A stretch of DNA of 34,136 nucleotides from Owenweeksia sp. (GCA_028277105.1 JANQHO010000082.1:1-34136); one strand, 5' to 3'. Shown: positions 16,871 through 24,966, numbered from the stretch's first letter. A program made the numbers and translations. The notes: generated by a model from the sequence alone, not told the origin.

Positions 16871-17475
16871 AAATAGATCACAAAAAAGAACTGAAACATT
16901 TGTACAAACCTTCCGCTAAAGCAGTAGAACTGATAGAAGTGCCTCCTATGAAATTCCTGATGATTGACGGGCAGGGCGACCCCAATACTTCCCGGGAATA
17001 TCAGGAAGCCATAGAAACCCTTTTTTCCCTTTCGTACACCTTAAAGTTCATGGCTAAAAAAGGGGAGTTAGGTATTGACTACACCGTAATGCCCCTGGAA
17101 GGACTCTGGTGGGTGGAGAATATGGAAGATTTTGACGTTGACAAAAAGGATGAATGGCTCTGGACTTCCATGATGATGCAGCCTGAATTCATCACTCGGG
17201 AAATGGTAGAAGAAGCCATGGCTAAAGTAAAAGAGAAGAAAGATCCCCCTGCTCTGTCCAAAGTGCGTTTTGAAACTTACGAGGAAGGTCCAGCAGGCCA
17301 GATCATGCATATCGGCCCCTTTTCCGAAGAAGGCCCTACCATCCAAAAACTACACAACTATATAGAAGAAAAGGGTTTTCAGTTAAGCGGTAAGCATCAC
17401 GAGATCTACCTCTCCGATATCCGCAGGGCGGCCCCGGAAAAATGGAAAACGGTGATAAGGCAGCCCTACAAGTAA
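16867..17475 (+). CDS. Stand-alone GyrI-like small-molecule-binding protein
   Basis: 202 residues, no DNA-binding domain. The family opening KHLYKPSAKAVELIEVPPMKFLMIDGQGDPN-type sequence is followed by YQEAIETLFSLSYTLKFMAKK, PLEGLWW, and GPFSEEGPTIQKLHNYIEEKGF, which is the recognisable GyrI-like (YdeI/SbmC-related) C-terminal segment. Members bind or hydrolyse small hydrophobic molecules. The ATGA overlap with the AraC-GyrI regulator implies a joint job, for example binding the same ligand as the regulator. Confidence 0.88.
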   Translation: MKIDHKKELKHLYKPSAKAVELIEVPPMKFLMIDGQGDPNTSREYQEAIETLFSLSYTLKFMAKKGELGIDYTVMPLEGLWWVENMEDFDVDKKDEWLWTSMMMQPEFITREMVEEAMAKVKEKKDPPALSKVRFETYEEGPAGQIMHIGPFSEEGPTIQKLHNYIEEKGFQLSGKHHEIYLSDIRRAAPEKWKTVIRQPYK

Positions 17476-17499
17476 CGGGAAAATCAAAAAAAATCAGAG

Positions 17500-17530
17500 A
17501 GCCGGAAGCAATAACTCCTGGCTTTTGTAT
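17500..17530 (+). terminator. Weak terminator-like hairpin
   Basis: AGCCGGAAG pairs imperfectly with CTCCTGGCT (one G-T pair, one mismatch) around an 8-base loop and runs into TTTTGTATTTTT. It lies 24 bp after the GyrI-like stop codon. Confidence 0.4.
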
Positions 17531-17555
17531 TTTTAGAGGTACAAACTAAACTCAA

Positions 17556-18284
17556 ATGAAATCAGCTACTACCACCACCTCCCGCAAAAACTCGAGCTTT
17601 ATTATCGGAATTTTCCTGGTTCTTCTGGGAGTTCTTTGGTTGCTCGATGAAATGAGCTTCTACATTCCCAGTTGGATCATGAGCTGGCAAATGTTTCTCA
17701 TCGCCCTGGGTGTTGTTTTTGGTATACAGAGCAGTTTCCGCAATCCCACCTCTTATATTTTGATCTTAATAGGCGGGGTGTTTCTGCTGGCCAATTACTT
17801 TGATATCCCCATTAATTTCTGGCAGTTCTTTTGGCCAGCCTTATTGATCCTAATCGGTATCAGTATTATGATAAGGCCAAAGCGCAAATGGAAGCCCTCC
17901 GGAGATTATATAACTGAAGAGGGAACGGAAACATCGGATGACCGTTTTGATTCGCTCAGGGTAAATGCCATTATGAATGGCATCAACAGGAATATCACTT
18001 CCCAAAACTTCAAAGGGGGTGAGATCAGTAGCATTATGGGAGGTGTAGAGATCAACTTCAGCCGGGCCGATATTCAAGGTGAAGCAGTATTGAATGTATC
18101 GGTAGTTATGGGGGGATTGAAGATCATCGTTCCGCCCGACTGGTCAGTACAAATCGAGGCCACTAATATACTGGGAGGTATTGAAGACGAAAGGTATTCC
18201 AATGTAAAGGTAGAAACCGGTTCTAAAGTTCTGGTATTGACCGGAACGGTAATTATGGGTGGAATTGAAATTGTAAGCTACTAA
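17556..18284 (+). CDS. LiaF-like membrane protein
   Basis: 242 residues. Four hydrophobic segments occupy about residues 13-107 (IIGIFLVLLGVLWLLDEM; MFLIALGVVFGIQ; YILILIGGVFLLANYF; FFWPALLILIGISIMI), matching the LiaI/LiaF transmembrane region. The C-terminal ~110 residues are a beta-solenoid-like LiaF domain with recurring MGG/LGG turns (SSIMGGVEINFS, SVVMGGLKIIVPP, NILGGIEDE, TVIMGGIEIVSY). In Firmicutes LiaF represses the LiaRS cell-envelope stress system; in Bacteroidota such genes often neighbour LytS/LytTR pairs, and one lies 1.4 kb downstream here but on the other strand. The SRPBCC gene follows 11 bp later. Confidence 0.85.
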   Translation: MKSATTTTSRKNSSFIIGIFLVLLGVLWLLDEMSFYIPSWIMSWQMFLIALGVVFGIQSSFRNPTSYILILIGGVFLLANYFDIPINFWQFFWPALLILIGISIMIRPKRKWKPSGDYITEEGTETSDDRFDSLRVNAIMNGINRNITSQNFKGGEISSIMGGVEINFSRADIQGEAVLNVSVVMGGLKIIVPPDWSVQIEATNILGGIEDERYSNVKVETGSKVLVLTGTVIMGGIEIVSY

Positions 18285-18295
18285 AGTGATATACC

Positions 18296-18808
18296 ATGGA
18301 TACCCAACAGGACTGGAGTATTTTTAACCGCAGGATAAATATCAATAAGCCTGTAAGCGAACTGTACAAGGCCTGGACCACTCCGGCTATGATAAGAGAG
18401 TGGTTTTTAGAAAAAGCTGATTTTGAAACCGCTTCCGGGGAGATGCGAGACTCTGATGATCAGGTTCAGGTAGGGGATACCTATTTTTGGAAATGGCACG
18501 GCTGGGGTTTTACTACTGAAGGAACCATTCTGGAGACCAACGGTAAAGACCACCTCAAATTTACCTTTGGAGAAGCTGGTGATGTAGAAGTTAAATTGGA
18601 AGAAGATGAAAATGGAACCCACGTAATACTATCTCAAAAGAATATTCCCACAGACGAACAGAGCATCAAAAAATATTTTTACGGCTGTTCCCTGGGGTGG
18701 TCGTTCTGGCTGGTGAATCTCAAAGCCTGGTTGGAGCATGGGATTAAGCTCAATGAAACTGGGGTGAGCTTTGACGAACTCAGCATTTTTGAATATGTCA
18801 ATGCCTGA
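18296..18808 (+). CDS. SRPBCC/AHSA1-family protein
   Basis: 170 residues, soluble. The pattern INKPVSELYKAWTTPAMIREWFLEKADFE, then GDTYFWKWHGWGFTTEGTILE, DHLKFTFGEAGDVEVKLEE and the C-terminal SLGWSFWLVNLKAWLEHGI is the AHSA1 (activator of Hsp90 ATPase homologue 1-like) version of the START-like fold. Bacterial members form a hydrophobic ligand cavity; specific ligands are mostly unknown. Likely co-transcribed with the LiaF-like gene 11 bp upstream. Confidence 0.9.
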   Translation: MDTQQDWSIFNRRININKPVSELYKAWTTPAMIREWFLEKADFETASGEMRDSDDQVQVGDTYFWKWHGWGFTTEGTILETNGKDHLKFTFGEAGDVEVKLEEDENGTHVILSQKNIPTDEQSIKKYFYGCSLGWSFWLVNLKAWLEHGIKLNETGVSFDELSIFEYVNA

Positions 18809-19183
18809 CTTGAACTAAACTGATATCATTCCTGCCTTGAACCAGAATCTAATCTTAATTATTGTAAAGAGTGAGATCGTGGGCATTCGCTTTGCTTCTC
18901 CCGCGATGACCACCTAAAAGTTATTCCGAACGGGGTGAGGAATCTGCTTTCAGACCTCTCAATGCAAATACCTTCGGCAGTCAGGTTCAGGGTGACTCTC
19001 CTGTTGAAGATCCATACCAGGCTACAGACCCGGTATCTTAAATTCCTGATAACGAGTTTGAGATCGCGGCACTCTGGCCGCGATGGCTGGCATTTAGTGA
19101 TTCAAGCCGGTAAAAACGATTCATATCGAACTCAAAATAAACTAAAGTCTTCATTCCAGGTTAATTCATCTAAAGAAAAAAAG
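18809..19183. repeat. Gene-free stretch with decayed dispersed hairpin repeats
   Basis: No convincing gene. It contains at least two hairpin cores of the same word family: GAGATCGTGGG...CCCGCGATGAC (18874-18910, arms with one G-T pair) and a perfect 8-bp stem ATCGCGGC-actctg-GCCGCGAT (19063-19084). Between them is TTATTCCGAACGGGGTGAGGAATCT, broken here only for description, a word resembling widespread bacterial intergenic repeats of the 'gtcattccgaacg...gaggaatct' and 'gtcatcgcg..gaagcaa' kinds (from memory). A longer open frame beginning at 18935 crosses these repeats and is treated as non-coding up to 19183. Confidence 0.5.
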
Positions 19184-19345
19184 ATGTTTAGTCTGTTTAA
19201 AAAGAAAAGTAAAAAGGAAAAGCTTCAGCAACAATATGAGAAATTGATGAAAGAATCGCACCGCCTGTCTACAATCAACCGGGCGGAGAGCGATAAAAAA
19301 GCCGCTGAAGCGGATGAGATCGCACGTCAGATTGAAGCTTTATAA
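19184..19345 (+). CDS. Lacal_2735-type small conserved protein
   Basis: 53 residues starting MFSLFKKKSKKEKLQQ and continuing as a charged helix (LMKESHRLSTINRAESDKKA; EADEIARQIEAL). This matches my memory of the Lacal_2735 family found in marine Bacteroidota: a short basic N-terminus followed by one amphipathic helix. Function unknown. The ATG at 19184 is preceded by an A-rich AAAGAAAAAAAG tract; the same frame is open further upstream but only through repeat-like intergenic DNA. Confidence 0.8.
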   Translation: MFSLFKKKSKKEKLQQQYEKLMKESHRLSTINRAESDKKAAEADEIARQIEAL

Positions 19346-19382
19346 ACTGGCTTGTTTTTTGTCTGCACAACAAAAAACAACT

Positions 19383-19742
19383 ATGAAAAAGCTTTTACTT
19401 CCGGTATTTATATTTTTTAGCTCTTTAGCCTTTGCTCAATACCCGGCTATACCTTTCCTGCAGGATTCTCTCAACTATGGTAGTAATGAATACATTCAGG
19501 TAGCTTTAGAAGAAAATGAAGCCAGGCTGGTCAATGCCACCGTATATCACTCTGAAGGTCAAAATAAGATATACTATAAGGATAGTGGATTGCCCATCGT
19601 ATTTCGCAACCATATCAACCTGATCAATTTTATGTACGCTCATGGTTACGAATACTTGGAATATTTAAATACCGGAGCGCGTTATTTTCACCTCATTATC
19701 TTTAGAAAACGGAAGCCTATAGTCCCCCTATCCACTCCTTAA
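19383..19742 (+). CDS. Small secreted protein, unknown function
   Basis: 119 residues from the ATG at 19383, which gives a clean signal peptide (MKKLLLPVFIFFSSLAFAQ); the frame extends upstream to 19314 but overlaps the previous gene. The mature ~100 residues have an alpha/beta look: VALEENEARLVNATVYHSEG, KDSGLPIVFRNHINLINFMY, YEYLEYLNTGARYFHLIIFR. The last part (a strand ending LIIFRKRKP) resembles small periplasmic proteins of Bacteroidota but I do not recognise the family. Its 3' end overlaps the convergent LytTR regulator gene by 26 bp. Confidence 0.7.
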   Translation: MKKLLLPVFIFFSSLAFAQYPAIPFLQDSLNYGSNEYIQVALEENEARLVNATVYHSEGQNKIYYKDSGLPIVFRNHINLINFMYAHGYEYLEYLNTGARYFHLIIFRKRKPIVPLSTP

Positions 19743-20460
19743 AACGGGAGGCCTTATCCACACTTACTACGGCTTCGGTAGTGGTTTCAGGTTGGGTAAT
19801 GACCTTTAAACGCCCTTTGGAGTATGGGATCATTTCCTTGATGCAATCTATCCCGATAATAAACTGCCGGTTGATTTGAAAGAATTTCATGGGATCCACT
19901 TGCTCTGAAAGGGAGGTAAGGGTTTGATCGATAAGATACTGCTGGCCGTTGACATCAGTGATAAAAGCGTGTTTGCCCTGAGCAAAAAAATAAGCGATCT
20001 CCTCCTGAGGTAAACTTTTAATGCGCTCCCCTGTACTGACCAAAAAACGGTCTTTATAGCGAGGCCTGATCTGTTCCTGCAATTGTTTCCAGTTTATTTC
20101 GGGTTGTCCATTGCGCAGCTCCAGTTTTCTTAAAGCCCGGTCCAGGTCGCTTTCTACTATTGGTTTCAACAGATAATCAATGCTGTTCACCCTAAAAGCC
20201 CTCAAGGCGTATTGGTCATAAGCCGTGGTAAAAATAATAGGCGACTGTACCTCTACCTGATCGAATATTTGAAAGGAAATGCCGTCTGAGAGATGAATAT
20301 CTACAAAGATAAAATCAGGTTTGGTATCCAGTAGTTCCTGCACCGCTTCCCGCACCGTACCTACCGTATTGAGATGATACCATTCCGGCCGTTTGCGCTG
20401 TACATTGCGCACTAGCTTTTCTGCAGCTAAGGGCTCATCTTCAATTACCAGGTACTTCAT
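19717..20460 (-). CDS. LytTR-family response regulator
   Basis: 247 residues. Receiver domain at 1-120 with acidic pocket EDE (7-9), phospho-acceptor Asp54 (FVDIHLSDG) and a switch lysine in YLLKPI. The C-terminal LytTR DNA-binding domain spans about 138-245 (RFLVSTGERIKSLPQEEIAYF; QYLIDQTLTSLSEQVDPMKF; FQINRQFIIGIDCIKEM). Its start overlaps the LytS-type kinase stop by 4 bp, the usual pairing. It is the last gene of the TonB-receptor operon, and its stop overlaps the convergent small secreted protein gene. Confidence 0.95.
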   Translation of the reverse strand: MKYLVIEDEPLAAEKLVRNVQRKRPEWYHLNTVGTVREAVQELLDTKPDFIFVDIHLSDGISFQIFDQVEVQSPIIFTTAYDQYALRAFRVNSIDYLLKPIVESDLDRALRKLELRNGQPEINWKQLQEQIRPRYKDRFLVSTGERIKSLPQEEIAYFFAQGKHAFITDVNGQQYLIDQTLTSLSEQVDPMKFFQINRQFIIGIDCIKEMIPYSKGRLKVITQPETTTEAVVSVDKASRFKEWIGGL

Positions 20461-21509
20461 GCTTCGGCTTCAATCAATGGGATCTCCGCTTTATAATGCC
20501 GATCTAAGATACGGAAAACCGGGCGATGTGAAGTCAACAGGCGGTAACGTTCTCTCAGATTAGTAAGGCCGGTTCCGGTGGAAGAAATTTTTTCGCTGCG
20601 CAGTTGCAAGTTGTTTTCTATGATGATGCCATTCTCCGTGCTTTTGATCTCGATTACCAGGGGGTTCTTTAAGGAAGCTTCATTGTGTTTGATGGCATTA
20701 CTTACCAGTTCCTGCAAGCTCAAAGGTGGAACGTATTGATCCAGATGTTCGGAATGGATATCGCGTTTAATTATAATTCCATCTCCAAAGCGTATCTTCT
20801 GCAGGTTGAGGTAAGAGTCCAGGACTTGTAATTCGCGATGCAGCGGTACAACCATTTCATTTTTTACTTCCAACACATAGCGGTACACTTTGGCAAAGTC
20901 ATCGATAAAGTGTTCTGCTTTTTCCGGGTCTTTGCGCACAAGGGAAGACAGTACGTTTAGGCTGTTGAACATAAAATGCGGATCGAGTTGAGCCTTAAGC
21001 GAGTCAAACTGACTTTTTAGATTTTCACTTTTCAGTTTTTCAGTCTGTACCAAACTTTCCTTCCATCTGCGGAAAAGGTAAACCCCTTCAATAATAGCTA
21101 CTACGATAAGGGTTATGGTATTGCCGAAAAGAATATCGTCAAAATAATTGGCAGGAGTAGCCTTGTGATAATCGTAAAGAGAGGTACCTGAAAAAACCCA
21201 AACGATAAGGAACTGGGTTATCGAAGTATAGGTAAAAACAATAAGCACTTCCGGTATAACCCGCTTCACCCCGTACTTCTCCCAGGGCATGTGTTTATTG
21301 AGAAAACCAAAAATAAAACGGCAACCGTAAAACAAACTGGCGGTAATAATGAAGGAATTCAGGAAGGAGATCGAGCAAGTTTCTACCGTGAGTTCAGACC
21401 TGCTTACCGTATCAAAGTAGTGTTGTAGAATGTAGAGCAATGGCGGTACTACCGAAATACTCAGCACAATTATAATATCACCCAGTTCCCTGTTTATCCG
21501 TTTAGCCAT
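20457..21509 (-). CDS. LytS-type sensor histidine kinase
   Basis: 350 residues. Four hydrophobic segments within residues 11-147, then a coiled coil (about 150-172) and the His_kinase (PF06580-type) core with phospho-acceptor His178 in QLDPHFMFNSLNVLSSLV, followed by LSLQELVSNAIKHNE (N-box) and a glycine-rich STGTGLTNLRERYRLL. There is no separate extracellular sensor, so the signal is probably read in the membrane. The start overlaps the preceding small gene by 16 bp. Cognate regulator directly downstream. Confidence 0.94.
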   Translation of the reverse strand: MAKRINRELGDIIIVLSISVVPPLLYILQHYFDTVSRSELTVETCSISFLNSFIITASLFYGCRFIFGFLNKHMPWEKYGVKRVIPEVLIVFTYTSITQFLIVWVFSGTSLYDYHKATPANYFDDILFGNTITLIVVAIIEGVYLFRRWKESLVQTEKLKSENLKSQFDSLKAQLDPHFMFNSLNVLSSLVRKDPEKAEHFIDDFAKVYRYVLEVKNEMVVPLHRELQVLDSYLNLQKIRFGDGIIIKRDIHSEHLDQYVPPLSLQELVSNAIKHNEASLKNPLVIEIKSTENGIIIENNLQLRSEKISSTGTGLTNLRERYRLLTSHRPVFRILDRHYKAEIPLIEAEA

Positions 21510-21850
21510 AATATTAAATTGGCGTTTTTGGGTTTGTCCTCTAATAATTTTCGACCCGTTTCCCGGTTGGGCATTACCTCGCTTTCCCAGCCGGCAGTAT
21601 AACCTTTACCCATTTTCCGACTTAGTTTCATAGCCATAAGATGGGCACCGGCATTCCTGTATTCTAACATATCCTCCTCACTCTCCCAGCAAGTTAAGGT
21701 ACAGAAATCCATTCCACCGGCATTCCAGGCCTGCATATGGATCAAACCTTTACTGCGGTATGCCTGGCTACCCGAGCGGAAGGCGTGCCATTGGAATAAT
21801 GGCAATGCCCACCATTTATTCACTCTGAAATGGGTGTAGCTGCAATACAT
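21494..21850 (-). CDS. DUF3291/antibiotic-monooxygenase-like dimeric alpha-beta barrel protein
   Basis: 118 residues, no signal peptide or membrane span. The pattern AYRSKGLIHMQAWNAGGMDFCTLTCWESEEDMLEYRNAGAHLMAMK, broken by short loops, has the beta-alpha-beta order of small ABM/DUF3291 heme- or quinone-monooxygenase-like proteins. The C-terminus ends in a strand NLILWLNG. Wedged between the TonB receptor (3 bp upstream) and the LytS kinase (16-bp overlap), so certainly in that operon. The exact family is uncertain. Confidence 0.65.
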   Translation of the reverse strand: MYCSYTHFRVNKWWALPLFQWHAFRSGSQAYRSKGLIHMQAWNAGGMDFCTLTCWESEEDMLEYRNAGAHLMAMKLSRKMGKGYTAGWESEVMPNRETGRKLLEDKPKNANLILWLNG

Positions 21851-21853
21851 GAT

Positions 21854-24238
21854 TTAAAAGGTTATGCGGTATAATACCATGGGAAACAGACCTAACTGAT
21901 TGGTGGTTACCGCTTCTTGTGTTTCAGCATCAAACTCCTGCCCAAAGGGATTGTCGTTATTGGTCACATTTTGAATATCCAGAGCCCATTCTTGAGTAAC
22001 TTTTTTTCCCGACATCTTATAGCCAATCCTGATGTCAGCCCTGAAATAAGGATCGTATTGCTCTCCAAAAGCGCGGCTTTCATCGTAAACTTCACCCCCT
22101 TCGGCTATGGAAGCAGGCAGGTCGAGCGGAGTATAACGCTGACCTCCGGCAAAGGTTACTTTGCCATCCAGAGTTAAAGTTTGTCTGAATTTGCTGTCCT
22201 TTTTACTCAGTAAGAATTCTTTTCCGCCCAGGGCATTCCATACATAATTACCATTGAAAGCCGTATTGCGCCAGATCTGGTCGCTACCCTGGTATTGCGA
22301 TTCGAATAAAGACAGGGTTGTCAAGAAATAAAGTCCCCTATCCATAAATTTCTCCAAAGTGAGATCCAGACCATAATTATAGCCTATACCTCCATTTTTC
22401 ACGGAATCAGGGGCACCTACATTGAACCCACCCGAATTCAGACTGGAGAAGGAACTGGCCTGTTGCTCCACCACCGCATCAAAAATATACTGATAATAAG
22501 TTTCAGCTTTAAAGCGTATGCGGTTGGCAAACATACGGTCGTAACCCAGCACCAGATGATGGCTTTTGGTAAACTCCAGGTTTTCATTAGGGGTGATATA
22601 ACTGCCGTCTGTCAAGCGGATCTGATCGTACAGGATATTTACCGGAGGGATTTGGCTATGGTGGCCATAACCGAAGTTCACGCTTTGTTTTTCATCAATA
22701 TTATAACTGAGTCCGTAGCGCGGTTCAATATTGTAATTACCGCTGGATTGGAGGTACATCACGTGAACACCGGTGTTCATTTCCCAGCGATCGCTGATGC
22801 GATATTGCCAGTTGACATAGGGCTGGTAAAGCATATCCGAAGCCTCGTGATCTCTCAGGTTCCGGAAGCTATCGAGATTGAAATCATAAACGCTATCGTT
22901 GAGGTTGTAATTCTTCATCGTTACAAAAACCCCGGCCCGCAGTACATTTTTAGCATTAAACTTTTTGTTGATGAAGCCGCTGAACTGCACATCGTTCTGG
23001 GTAAAATCCTGGCGGTAATTTGGCGATATGATTGTTCCGTCCCTGTTCAGGGTATCGATATCTACAAAAGTACTGGTGGTAGTGGCAGCTAGCGTTACTT
23101 TTGAATACAGGTCGTTGCTGAAAAAGTATTGGTGCGAAATACCTATTACCCCTGTTCTAACCCGGTTGCGTAGATCCTGGTCATCGCTGTAAAAGCCCCC
23201 GTCTTCATCCTCTTCATTTTCACTGTCTAAAAATTCAATGGAACTGATACCGCCCAGGGCAAATACATCAATGGTTCCGTATTTACGGCTGGGGAAATGC
23301 AGCTTCATATTCAGATCCTGATAAAAGGGAATGGCTGTACCCGTGCCAAAATCTATTCCCATAGCTGCCATTATTCCCAGGGTAGAATAGCGATAATTGA
23401 TCAGGTAAGAGGATTTTTTATCGCGATTGATGGGCCCTTCTGCGCCAAACTCCAAACCGTTAAATCCGATCTGGCCCAAAAATTCATGGTTCTCGTAATT
23501 TCCATTGCGCAAACCCAGGTCGAACACTCCGGAAACACCATCCCCGTATTCTGAGGGGAAAGCACTGGTCAGGAAATCGGAATTAGCCAGCACGTTATTG
23601 TTTAGCATACTAACCGGGCCACCAGTAGCACCCAGGCCGCCAAAGTGATTGGGATTGGGAATATCGATCCCTTCCAGCCGCCAGATCAGACCAATAGGGG
23701 AATTTCCGCGGATCACAATGTCATTTTGAGAATCATTGGTGCGCTGCACCCCTGCGAAATTGGAGGCCATACGGGAAACATCCTGCACTGATCCCGCGAA
23801 ACGCATGGTTTCTTCAATAGAGAAAGTTCGTCCTGATACGTTTACCCTTTCATTTTTCACTCTTTCTTTCTCAGAATTGGCCGTCACCGTTACTTCATCC
23901 AGTTCCTGGGTATTTTCCCGCATGGAAACATTCAGCACCAGTTCTTTGGAACCGATCAACTCAACATTTTGGATGGTTACAGGCTTATAGCCGATAAAGC
24001 TAAAACCTACCGTTACACGGCCTATCGGTACATTTTCCAGCAAGTAGTAACCGTCCATGTCGGTTACCGTTCCTATGCTTTTGTTTTCGTCAACAATAAA
24101 AATGTTAACGCCCGGCAGGGACATTTCGCTCTGCTCGTCTATAACACGGCCGCGGATGTTTTGCTTGAGGTCTTGTGCCTGTAGTAGAATACTGCTTAGT
24201 AAAAGGCTGGTTAAAGTAAAAATGTAACTGGTTTTCAT
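21854..24238 (-). CDS. TonB-dependent outer-membrane receptor with carboxypeptidase-regulatory domain
   Basis: 794 residues. Signal peptide (MKTSYIFTLTSLLLSSILL), CarboxypepD_reg-like beta domain (about 25-112: IRGRVIDEQSEMSLPGVNIF), plug domain (about 125-235, with NDIVIRGNSPIGLIWRLEGI), then the 22-strand barrel ending in the terminal phenylalanine (LYRITF). It imports a ligand across the outer membrane using TonB energy. There is no SusD partner, so a glycan-uptake SusCD role is not supported. The following genes of the operon are a small barrel protein and a LytS/LytTR pair, suggesting uptake coupled to signalling. Confidence 0.93.
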   Translation of the reverse strand: MKTSYIFTLTSLLLSSILLQAQDLKQNIRGRVIDEQSEMSLPGVNIFIVDENKSIGTVTDMDGYYLLENVPIGRVTVGFSFIGYKPVTIQNVELIGSKELVLNVSMRENTQELDEVTVTANSEKERVKNERVNVSGRTFSIEETMRFAGSVQDVSRMASNFAGVQRTNDSQNDIVIRGNSPIGLIWRLEGIDIPNPNHFGGLGATGGPVSMLNNNVLANSDFLTSAFPSEYGDGVSGVFDLGLRNGNYENHEFLGQIGFNGLEFGAEGPINRDKKSSYLINYRYSTLGIMAAMGIDFGTGTAIPFYQDLNMKLHFPSRKYGTIDVFALGGISSIEFLDSENEEDEDGGFYSDDQDLRNRVRTGVIGISHQYFFSNDLYSKVTLAATTTSTFVDIDTLNRDGTIISPNYRQDFTQNDVQFSGFINKKFNAKNVLRAGVFVTMKNYNLNDSVYDFNLDSFRNLRDHEASDMLYQPYVNWQYRISDRWEMNTGVHVMYLQSSGNYNIEPRYGLSYNIDEKQSVNFGYGHHSQIPPVNILYDQIRLTDGSYITPNENLEFTKSHHLVLGYDRMFANRIRFKAETYYQYIFDAVVEQQASSFSSLNSGGFNVGAPDSVKNGGIGYNYGLDLTLEKFMDRGLYFLTTLSLFESQYQGSDQIWRNTAFNGNYVWNALGGKEFLLSKKDSKFRQTLTLDGKVTFAGGQRYTPLDLPASIAEGGEVYDESRAFGEQYDPYFRADIRIGYKMSGKKVTQEWALDIQNVTNNDNPFGQEFDAETQEAVTTNQLGLFPMVLYRITF

Positions 24239-24441
24239 AAGATCGGTTTTATAGTTCTTCCGGTTTTACGCCAACAAAAGAACTATTACCGCAAAAGTCT
24301 GGAAAATGAATGGGAGTGAACGGGAGGATTTGAGGGGTGAGTGGGGGAGTTAGTTAACAGACCACAGTTAGAAGTTCAAAATCAGTAGTCATATTTGGTA
24401 TATAGCTACATAAGGCTGAGTTTGCGTAAGGTAAGTATTTA

Positions 24442-24563
24442 AGTTAGTCTTAAGTCTTATATCTTAAATCTAAAACCTTATAACTTAAGACTAAACTATG
24501 GGTTAACTCTAAATCTCGAACCCCCAAACCACATACCTTGCTCTATTTTGCCATCCAGCCGAC
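24442..24563. repeat. Direct repeat copy A (heptamer array plus 70-bp tail)
   Basis: Near-identical to the copy at 24792-24912: four substitutions and one single-base indel over 122 positions. The left part (24444-24492) divides into seven heptamers of consensus TNANNCT; its ends also form a perfect 12-bp inverted repeat TTAGTCTTAAGT / ACTTAAGACTAA (24444-24455 and 24483-24494). The right part continues through TATGGGTTAACT and CAAACCACATACCTTG to CCATCCAGCCGAC. Confidence 0.9.
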
Positions 24564-24791
24564 CCCGCTACTGTGCGAGTCCCTCGCGTGGTATAAATTC
24601 TCACCGACAGGTCTCGTGAGCTTAACAAAGGGTTCGACCTGGATTACTAGCCAATGCAAATGAACATTTGATAGTTAATTGTCTTAAGCCCTTCAGTAGG
24701 CTCAGTCAAAAAGTAAAAAAACACTAACCAGGAACCACAGCACCCAACTTAAAGCATAGTTTCTGCTTTTGAGCTAAATGCCCCAGACTAC

Positions 24792-24912
24792 AGTTAGTCT
24801 TAAGTCTTACATCTTAAATCTAAAACCTCATAACTTAAGACTAAACTATGGGTTAACTCCAAATCTCGACCCCCAAACCACATACCTTGCCCTATTTTGC
24901 CATCCAGCCGAC
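24792..24912. repeat. Direct repeat copy B
   Basis: Second copy of the unit at 24442-24563, same orientation, 228 bp further on. The heptamer array is at 24794-24842, and the 12-bp inverted-repeat arms are at 24794-24805 and 24833-24844, both conserved exactly. It ends 16 bp upstream of the regulator box of the next gene. Confidence 0.9.
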
Positions 24913-24928
24913 AACTTAATGATCACCC

Positions 24929-24966
24929 TTTTGTGACCTTTCCGTGATATTTAAAATTTAGTATTG
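24929..24966 (+). promoter_or_regulatory. Candidate OmpR-type regulator box and promoter, copy 1
   Basis: Two GTGA half-sites, TTGTGA (24931-24936) and CCGTGA (24942-24947), are spaced exactly 11 bp start to start, the helical spacing typical of OmpR/PhoB-type direct repeats. A -7-like TAGTATTG (24959-24966) begins 11 bp after the box. The start codon is 17 bp further on. The 22-bp block 24929-24950 matches 27311-27332 at 19 positions, and all differences are transitions. Confidence 0.6.

Noticed and set aside
18935..19183. N-terminal extension of the 53-residue protein
   Set aside because: The extension translates dispersed repeat DNA with hairpins; the family N-terminus MFSLFKKK begins at 19184.
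22463..23092. 209-residue open frame antisense to the TonB receptor
   Set aside because: It lies wholly opposite a strongly supported receptor gene and has no recognisable domain; its length follows from the codon pattern of the other strand.
21854..24238. SusC of a glycan-utilisation locus
   Set aside because: No SusD, glycoside hydrolase or anti-sigma gene accompanies the receptor.
24444..24844. CRISPR array
   Set aside because: Only two copies of a long unit with one 228-bp gap, and the inner repeats are contiguous heptamers without spacers; no cas genes nearby.
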